DNA of 64,000 nucleotides from JAIXWP01 sp965247015 (GTDB lineage Bacteria; Bacteroidota; Bacteroidia; Flavobacteriales_D; Sanyastnellaceae), in NCBI GenBank assembly GCA_965247015.1, contig CBDFGG010000004.1, forward strand, positions 186,001 to 250,000, written 5' to 3'. The stretch's first letter is position 1, and each line of letters starts with the position of its first letter. The notes below the pieces were generated by a model. That model did not search any database. It was given only the letters and a program-made list of their open reading frames with translations, and had not been told where the DNA came from. The position numbers and the translations under genes are program-made. This document shows positions 58,705 to 64,000 of the stretch, in pieces.

Positions 58705-58905
58705 TTAGTTCAATATCATTGAAACGTGCTTCAATTTTTTAGACTTTCTTACGCTCAACGCTTTGGAATAATCCATCAAAAAGCGAAGTGTCTCTTCCTT
58801 TGGCTCCAAATTCTGTTCAAATTCAGAGGTTGGTAGGATGCTTTCTACCATTTTCTTTTCGTTTTGAGTAAAATTTACTAAATCTTCAAGTGTAAAATGG
58901 GTCAT
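58705..58905 (-). CDS. Small hypothetical protein downstream of the ECF sigma gene
   Basis: A 66-residue helical protein. An acidic middle (PTSEFEQNLEPKEE) separates an N-terminal helix (TLEDLVNFTQNEKKMVESIL) from a basic tail (SVRKSKKLKHVSMIL). No membrane segment and no anti-sigma ZAS motif are visible. It follows the ECF sigma gene on the same strand but is separated from it by a strong terminator, so it may have its own promoter. It could be a regulator of the sigma factor, unproven. Confidence 0.62.
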   Translation of the reverse strand: MTHFTLEDLVNFTQNEKKMVESILPTSEFEQNLEPKEETLRFLMDYSKALSVRKSKKLKHVSMILN

Positions 58906-58980
58906 AGGCCGATTTGGGTTGTTTTGATGTGTGTTGAACGAACACTTACTCTAATTATTTTATTGCATGTAAAATAAAAA

Positions 58981-59009
58981 AGAAAAACCCCTTGGCACTG
59001 CCAAGGGGT
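58981..59009 (-). terminator. Minus-strand terminator after the ECF sigma gene
   Basis: ACCCCTTGGCA faces TGCCAAGGGGT with a single central base (58998). On the minus strand a T5 tract follows. Confidence 0.85.
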
Positions 59010-59034
59010 CCTCAACCAAAACCAATAATATACC

Positions 59035-59622
59035 TTATGATAAAGACATCTGAATCTGATGCTTATCAATCAACTTTCTTAGATTTATCAATGCATAGCG
59101 CATTCTTCCGAGTGCAGTATTGATACTGATATCTAATGTTTCTGAAATTTCTTTGAAGCTCATATCATAGTATAAGCGCATCATTACAATTTCTCGCTGC
59201 TCATCTGGCAATTGTGTCAAAAGCTTTTTAGCATCAGCTAAAACTTGCTTGTTCACAGCCTTTTCCTCCGTGGTTTTGTCACCACTAGCGATGTAATCGA
59301 ATGGATCGTAATCATCATTTGCACGCGTCATGGGCATTTTCTTCTTTCCTCGGAAATAGTCAATACATAGATTGTGTGCAATGCGCATGATCCATGCGCT
59401 GAATTTACCTTCCTCATTGTACTGCCCTTCTCTCAAAGCATGAATCGCCTTGAGAAATGTGTCTTGGAAAATGTCTTCCGCAGCAGCTCGGTCTTTGATG
59501 TAAACGGAAATTTTACCGTATACACGACTTTTGTAGCGTTTCAATAATTCTTGAAAGCATTCTTCATTTCCTCTGATGTAAGCTTCTACTAGCTGACGAT
59601 CTGTCTGTTCGCTAAGACGCAT
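59035..59622 (-). CDS. ECF RNA polymerase sigma factor
   Basis: A 195-residue ECF sigma-70. Region 2 is visible in YIRGNEECFQELLKRYKSRVYGK...EDIFQDTFLKAIH (residues about 12-60) and region 4 in LPDEQREIVMMRLYYDMSFKEISETLDISINTALGRMRYA (about 140-180). The strong Shine-Dalgarno GAGGAGG before ATG is rare in this window. It likely controls an envelope or stress regulon. A separate anti-sigma gene is not evident beside it. Confidence 0.92.
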   Translation of the reverse strand: MRLSEQTDRQLVEAYIRGNEECFQELLKRYKSRVYGKISVYIKDRAAAEDIFQDTFLKAIHALREGQYNEEGKFSAWIMRIAHNLCIDYFRGKKKMPMTRANDDYDPFDYIASGDKTTEEKAVNKQVLADAKKLLTQLPDEQREIVMMRLYYDMSFKEISETLDISINTALGRMRYALINLRKLIDKHQIQMSLS

Positions 59623-59941
59623 GATGACCTCCTCTTTTTAATGAGTTCTACTTGGTAATTGTTTAGAACAAAGAGTAAAGTCTATCTATAAGCGAAACCT
59701 TGTTTTAGTAGGGTTATGTCCGTTTAACGGAGCTCCCTGTTAATTATTGTTGTCTCTGAAATATTTTCTCAGATATCCAAATATACGAATTATTTCACAA
59801 TTCGAACATCCATTTTCTAAAATTATCCCAAAAATATCAGTTCTAACACTTTAAAACTGTGGATGAATGGTGAACTTATTTGCTTGCGGAAAGTTTGATA
59901 ATCCGTAAGTTTCAGCAACTTTGCGGGCTGCATTATTCGCT
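59623..59941. other. Intergenic leader region between the ECF sigma gene and uvrA
   Basis: A 319-bp AT-rich gap. It holds the Shine-Dalgarno of the sigma gene and GTTTAACGGAGCTCCCTGTTAA, an imperfect inverted repeat near 59722. Near 59916 is CAACTTTG, one base from TAnnTTTG, ahead of uvrA. No gene is recognised. Confidence 0.45.
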
Positions 59942-62734
59942 ATGAAAAAAAACAAAACCGAGGAGCTTGATCCTCGAAAAAATATCATCATTAAAGGTGC
60001 TAGAGTACACAATCTGAAGAATGTTTCTTTATCCATTCCAAGAAACCAGCTCACCGTAATTACTGGATTAAGTGGATCTGGTAAATCTAGCCTTGCTTTC
60101 GATACACTCTTCGCAGAAGGCCAGCGCAGATATGTGGAAAGTTTATCAAGCTACGCTCGTCAATTCCTCGGTCGTCTGGACAAACCAGATGTAGATACCA
60201 TACAAGGCATTTCTCCGGCTGTTGCAATCGAACAAAAAGTAACAAGCCGCACATCGCGATCTACCGTGGGAACAACCACGGAGATTTATGATTACATGAA
60301 ACTACTCTACGCTCGTATTGGAAAAACTTTTTCTCCCATCAGCGGAAAGGAAGTAAAACGCCACCGCGTAGAAGATGTCATCGACTTTATTTCAAAACAC
60401 AAAGAAGAAGAACGCTACTACATATTAGCTCCTGTTCAAATTGAAAAAGGAACGGATATCAAGAAAAAACTTGAAATCCTGGAACAACAAGGCTTCAGTA
60501 GAATTAAAATCAATGATGAAGTTTATAAAATCAATGAGATTGAAATCAAGTTGAAGGCTTCTGATAAACTTTACATTGTCATCGACCGTGTGACGGGTTC
60601 AAAAGACGAAGAAAATTTAGCACGTATCTCTGACTCCGTTGGCTCTGCCTTTTTTGAAGGACGAGGCATTTGCATGATAGAGTTAGTAGACTCTAAAAAG
60701 ATTCAAGAATTCTCCAATAAATTTGAAGAAGACGGAATCACTTTTGAAGAACCCAGCCTCAATCTCTTTTCATTTAATAATCCTGTTGGTGCCTGTAAAA
60801 CATGCGAAGGCTTCGGAAGCATCATTGGGATTGATGAAAATCTAGTTGTTCCAAATAAGAGTCTTTCTCTCTATGATGACGCAATCGTTCCTTGGAGAGG
60901 AGAAAAAATGAGCGAATGGAAAGACCAAGTGATCATGAATGCTCGCAAAAGCGACTTCCCTATTCATAGACCCTACGCCGAGTTGACGCAGAAGCAAAAA
61001 GATTTGCTGTGGAATGGAGACAAATATTTCAATGGATTGAATGACTTTTTCAAGTTCCTAGAAAGCGAATCCTACAAAATTCAATACCGTGTAATGCTCA
61101 GTCGCTATCGCGGCAAAACAACTTGTCCTGATTGCAAAGGAACTCGATTGCGCAAGGATGCGAACTACGTAAAGATTGATGAGAAAGGGATATCGGATGT
61201 GGTAAACATGCCTATTGGGGAATGCCTCCATTTTTTCTTGAAAATAAAATTGAGCAAACACGATGAAAAAGTAGCTCTTCGAATCCTCACAGAAATTCGA
61301 AATCGATTAAAGTATCTAACAGATGTTGGGCTTGAATATCTCACCCTAAATCGTCTATCCAATAGTCTTTCTGGTGGAGAATCGCAACGCATCAATCTTG
61401 CTACAAGCCTTGGTAGTAGCCTCGTTGGATCGATGTACATACTCGATGAACCTTCTATTGGTCTGCATCCTCGAGATACGCAAAGACTCATTGGTGTACT
61501 AAAGGAATTGAAAGCACAAGGCAATACTGTCATTGTTGTCGAACATGATGAAGAAGTCATGCGCTCCGCAGATACAGTCATTGATATGGGGCCTGAAGCC
61601 GGGACGAACGGAGGTAATGTCGTATTCAATGGACATATTGACGAACTCATTAAGAAAGGAAATACCCTAACAGCTGATTATCTCTCGGGAAAGAGAATGA
61701 TCAAAATGGGAAAACAACACAAACCTGGAAAAGACAAAATCATTATCAAAGGCGCTAGAGAGAACAACTTAAAGAATGTTTCTGTAGAATTTCCATTGCG
61801 TTGCTTCACTGTAATTACTGGAGTAAGCGGCTCGGGAAAATCTAGCTTGGTAAGAGACATTTTGTATCCTGCTTTGAAAAAAGAGCTAGGTGGTTTCGGT
61901 GATGCACCTGGCGCATTCGATAGCATTGAAGGTGATATCAAAACGATCAAGTCAGTTGAATTCGTTGACCAAAACCCGATCGGAAAAAGTAGCCGATCTA
62001 ATCCTGTAACCTATGTAAAAGCTTGGGATGAAATTAGAACGTTGTATGCTGGTCTACCATTAGCAAAGCAAAGAGGATACAAGCCAACGCACTTCAGTTT
62101 CAACGTAGATGGCGGTAGATGCGAAGCGTGCGAGGGAGAGGGCTATCAGACCATTGAAATGCAATTCATGGCAGACATCAAGCTTCTTTGCGAATCTTGC
62201 AAGGGCAAGCGTTTTAAAGAAGAAGTCTTGGAAGTTCAATACAAAGGAAAAAGTGTGAGCGATGTGCTCGATCTAACTGTAGATGATGCCATTGCTTTTT
62301 TCTCTGAAGAAAAAGATAAAACCATCAATAAAAACTTGCTTGGCAAGCTCGGACCTCTCCAACAGGTAGGGCTGGGTTATATTGGAATGGGACAAAGTAG
62401 CTCAAGCTTAAGTGGCGGTGAAGCACAACGCATCAAACTAGCGACATTCCTAGGACTCGGTGGTGCTAACAATCATACCCTATTCATTTTTGATGAACCG
62501 ACCACCGGACTTCATTTTCACGATGTCCAGAAATTAATGGATAGTTTTCAAGCCCTCCTCGATAAAGGACATTCGATACTCGCCATCGAGCATAATACTG
62601 ACGTGATGAAAAGTGCCGATTGGATTATTGACCTTGGCCCGGAAGGCGGAGACAAGGGAGGAAACCTTGTTTACTCAGGCCCCTTAGAGGGTTTGAAAAA
62701 GGTAAAAAATTCTAACACGGCTAAGTTTCTCTAA
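59942..62734 (+). CDS. uvrA: Excinuclease ABC subunit A
   Basis: A 930-residue UvrA. The first Walker A GLSGSGKSSLAFDTL lies near residue 33, the zinc module has CKTCEGFGSI and CPDCKGTRL, and the first signature is SLSGGESQRINLAT with DEPSIGLHP. The second Walker A is GVSGSGKSSLVRDIL, with CEACEGEGYQTIEM and CESCKGKRFKEE zinc pairs, and the final SLSGGEAQRIKLAT has DEPTTGLHF. Full length, and all ABC elements are intact, so it is an active lesion sensor. The start at 59942 is chosen over 59921 because MKKNKTEEL is the family-like start. Confidence 0.95.
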   Translation: MKKNKTEELDPRKNIIIKGARVHNLKNVSLSIPRNQLTVITGLSGSGKSSLAFDTLFAEGQRRYVESLSSYARQFLGRLDKPDVDTIQGISPAVAIEQKVTSRTSRSTVGTTTEIYDYMKLLYARIGKTFSPISGKEVKRHRVEDVIDFISKHKEEERYYILAPVQIEKGTDIKKKLEILEQQGFSRIKINDEVYKINEIEIKLKASDKLYIVIDRVTGSKDEENLARISDSVGSAFFEGRGICMIELVDSKKIQEFSNKFEEDGITFEEPSLNLFSFNNPVGACKTCEGFGSIIGIDENLVVPNKSLSLYDDAIVPWRGEKMSEWKDQVIMNARKSDFPIHRPYAELTQKQKDLLWNGDKYFNGLNDFFKFLESESYKIQYRVMLSRYRGKTTCPDCKGTRLRKDANYVKIDEKGISDVVNMPIGECLHFFLKIKLSKHDEKVALRILTEIRNRLKYLTDVGLEYLTLNRLSNSLSGGESQRINLATSLGSSLVGSMYILDEPSIGLHPRDTQRLIGVLKELKAQGNTVIVVEHDEEVMRSADTVIDMGPEAGTNGGNVVFNGHIDELIKKGNTLTADYLSGKRMIKMGKQHKPGKDKIIIKGARENNLKNVSVEFPLRCFTVITGVSGSGKSSLVRDILYPALKKELGGFGDAPGAFDSIEGDIKTIKSVEFVDQNPIGKSSRSNPVTYVKAWDEIRTLYAGLPLAKQRGYKPTHFSFNVDGGRCEACEGEGYQTIEMQFMADIKLLCESCKGKRFKEEVLEVQYKGKSVSDVLDLTVDDAIAFFSEEKDKTINKNLLGKLGPLQQVGLGYIGMGQSSSSLSGGEAQRIKLATFLGLGGANNHTLFIFDEPTTGLHFHDVQKLMDSFQALLDKGHSILAIEHNTDVMKSADWIIDLGPEGGDKGGNLVYSGPLEGLKKVKNSNTAKFL

Positions 62735-62774
62735 ACATTGCCGTCTCAAAGATGTAATAACAAAAAGACATCTC

Positions 62775-63263
62775 ATGACTAAATGGATTTTAATTGGCGC
62801 TGTTGCTTTGATGGCTTCATGCGCGACAAGTAATACAGAACAAAAACCACCAGTTCAAAGAACAAATTCAATGGGAAAAATAGAAAGATCGAAAGAAGAG
62901 TGGCAAAAGATTTTGACCTCAGAGCAGTATCGTGTTTTGCGAGAACAAGGCACAGAGCGTGCATTTACAGGTGAATACTATGATCACCACGAAAATGGTG
63001 TCTACACCTGTGCGGGATGTGGAGAGCCTCTTTTTGCTTCTGAAACCAAATTTGAAAGCGGCACCGGATGGCCTAGCTATTATGCGCCACTCAATGATTC
63101 ATGCATTGAAGAATCACGTGATAGCTCATTCGGAATGGTGCGTGTAGAAGTCCATTGCGCAAAATGTAATGGTCACTTGGGCCACGTCTTCGACGATGGT
63201 CCTAATCCTACAGGATTGAGATATTGCATCAATTCTGTTTCTCTCAATTTCGAGAAACAGTAA
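62775..63263 (+). CDS. msrB: Lipoprotein peptide-methionine (R)-S-oxide reductase
   Basis: A 162-residue MsrB. The lipobox MASC near residue 16 directs it to the envelope. Zinc Cys pairs CAGCGEPLF and CAKCNGHLGHVFDD and the catalytic RYCINSVSLNF Cys are present, with SGTGWPSYY. It repairs oxidised methionine in envelope proteins. Most bacterial MsrB are cytosolic, so the lipoprotein form is noteworthy. A near-palindrome (AGATGT...ACATCT) lies just upstream. Confidence 0.93.
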   Translation: MTKWILIGAVALMASCATSNTEQKPPVQRTNSMGKIERSKEEWQKILTSEQYRVLREQGTERAFTGEYYDHHENGVYTCAGCGEPLFASETKFESGTGWPSYYAPLNDSCIEESRDSSFGMVRVEVHCAKCNGHLGHVFDDGPNPTGLRYCINSVSLNFEKQ

Positions 63264-63270
63264 TCAAATA

Positions 63271-63861
63271 CTACTTGGAAGATTGTTTAAAGGTGAAGGC
63301 TCCATTGTAATAATGGAAGTTTTCACCTTTTTTATTTCTTCCCATCAAACAGAAATTTCCTTCCATGTTGCCTTCTGACGTCAACTGCATGATAAGTACT
63401 TTTTTATCGGATCCAGCGTAAGACTGTTTGCTATTTGGTAGGCAATACCATGCACCATCGCTGGTCGTTAAGTCGTCGCCTGTTTTTTCAAAAGCATCGG
63501 TATTAATAAGGGCTTCTGTATTGTTGTCGTAGTTATCTTCTGCCCCAATCGTCAGCCATGAATCGAATCCCAATTCAGGTTTTTCTTTCGCTAATTTTCT
63601 GTTCAATGTTCTAGATGTAGGACCATTCAAAGGAGATTGGTAAAATGGCTTATCCGACTTGATTGAAAGCGGATGCGCCTTTTCTCCGTAAACCATATAC
63701 ACTTGATCGCTGTCATTCTCTAGAACCACATATACGCGAATGGTTCTGCCTTTCACTGCTCCACCGTTATCAATTTCCTCTACCACTATTCCTTTCACTT
63801 GAGAAAGTAGGTTTCCTGCAACAAGTAGAACGAATGCGAAAAGTGCTATAATTTTTTTCAT
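63271..63861 (-). CDS. Hypothetical exported protein
   Basis: A 196-residue exported protein. The signal peptide ends near LLSQ. Beta-rich, with KGRTIRVYVVLEND, NGPTSRTLNRKLAKEKPELGFDSWLTIG and a final EGNFCLMGRNKKGENFHYYN. No family is assigned. Similar exported proteins are often found with PorP/SprF- or gliding-associated genes. A possible PorP/SprF gene lies directly upstream, 9 bp away. A CAGGAGAG Shine-Dalgarno precedes the ATG. Confidence 0.68.
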   Translation of the reverse strand: MKKIIALFAFVLLVAGNLLSQVKGIVVEEIDNGGAVKGRTIRVYVVLENDSDQVYMVYGEKAHPLSIKSDKPFYQSPLNGPTSRTLNRKLAKEKPELGFDSWLTIGAEDNYDNNTEALINTDAFEKTGDDLTTSDGAWYCLPNSKQSYAGSDKKVLIMQLTSEGNMEGNFCLMGRNKKGENFHYYNGAFTFKQSSK

Positions 63862-63870
63862 CTCTCCTGA

Positions 63871-64000
63871 TTAGTTTACAACTTTACTACGCTGTAGACG
63901 ACGTGGACCAAGGCTATTGGATCTGAATTTACCTTTTTGCTTCGGAATATAATAACCCAAAATTATCTCATGAGTATGTGGGCTGAGCACCTTAGCATTG
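63871..64000 (-). CDS. 3' end of a possible PorP/SprF-family gene (partial)
   Basis: The minus-strand frame open to the window edge ends in SPHTHEIILGYYIPKQKG...RRLQRSKVVN. The 'HEI.LGY' near the C-terminus resembles the last strand of PorP/SprF outer-membrane proteins of the T9SS/gliding systems. Only 43 codons are visible and the 5' part lies outside the window, so the call is tentative. The stop codon is 9 bp before the start of the following hypothetical gene. Confidence 0.5.
   Translation of the reverse strand, partial: NAKVLSPHTHEIILGYYIPKQKGKFRSNSLGPRRLQRSKVVN

Overview
The window reads as chromosomal DNA of a Bacteroidota bacterium, most likely of the Flavobacteriales. Four secreted proteins carry type IX secretion (T9SS) C-terminal sorting domains. 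Promoters match the Bacteroidota -7 box TAnnTTTG and Shine-Dalgarno sites are mostly absent. Families typical of the phylum are present: DUF4249, DUF6913, DUF721 next to recF, a DnaE with a fused N-terminal exonuclease, and FG-GAP/Ig giant secreted proteins. There is no phage, plasmid or CRISPR signature.

Layout. 1-7.5 kb: a small membrane protein, a class III aminotransferase with an apparently leaderless promoter, and a 1,928-residue secreted FG-GAP/LTD/Ig/T9SS protein. 7.6-9.07 kb: a complete IS3-family element with 30-bp inverted repeats, inserted in a 7-bp tandem array. 9.1-13.9 kb: a repeat-rich segment with four composite inverted-repeat elements, each centred on a 28-30 bp hairpin. 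Between them lie a small membrane protein, a translationally coupled pair (tetraether-synthase-like radical SAM enzyme plus divergent Lgt-like membrane enzyme) and a GIY-YIG nuclease. 13.9-31.3 kb: dapA/DUF6913, an APC permease, a cupredoxin-like T9SS protein, HU, an outer-membrane protein, a SpoU methylase, dnaE, a Tat-type pirin, two alpha/beta hydrolases, ferredoxin and LuxC, a DUF4249 lipoprotein and a T9SS protein. 31.3-42.4 kb: sbcCD, ribH, a TPR protein, a 1,199-residue TraB/GumN protein, recF and DUF721. 42.5-64 kb: a T9SS pentahaem cytochrome, GNAT, PhoH, a four-helix-bundle protein, a serine hydrolase, tRNA-Arg(ACG), a frame-split DnaQ/GIY-YIG protein, a GT-C mannosyltransferase, an acyl-CoA carboxylase subunit, a BtuF-like lipoprotein, an ECF sigma factor, uvrA, msrB and the 3' end of a possible PorP/SprF gene.

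Functional themes. DNA maintenance is well represented (DnaE-exo, SbcCD, RecF, UvrA, DnaQ/GIY-YIG, HU), as is the cell envelope (T9SS cargo, lipoproteins, barrels, Lgt-like enzyme, GT-C). Convergent genes often abut with 0-2 bp between stop codons.

Most unusual content. (i) The radical SAM/Lgt-like pair, a candidate two-gene lipid-modifying system. (ii) Heptamer tandem arrays of at least four unrelated sequence families at gene ends, sometimes in register with each other. (iii) The composite palindromes whose stem cores covary between copies. (iv) A set of promoters whose -7 box ends 4 bp before the start codon.
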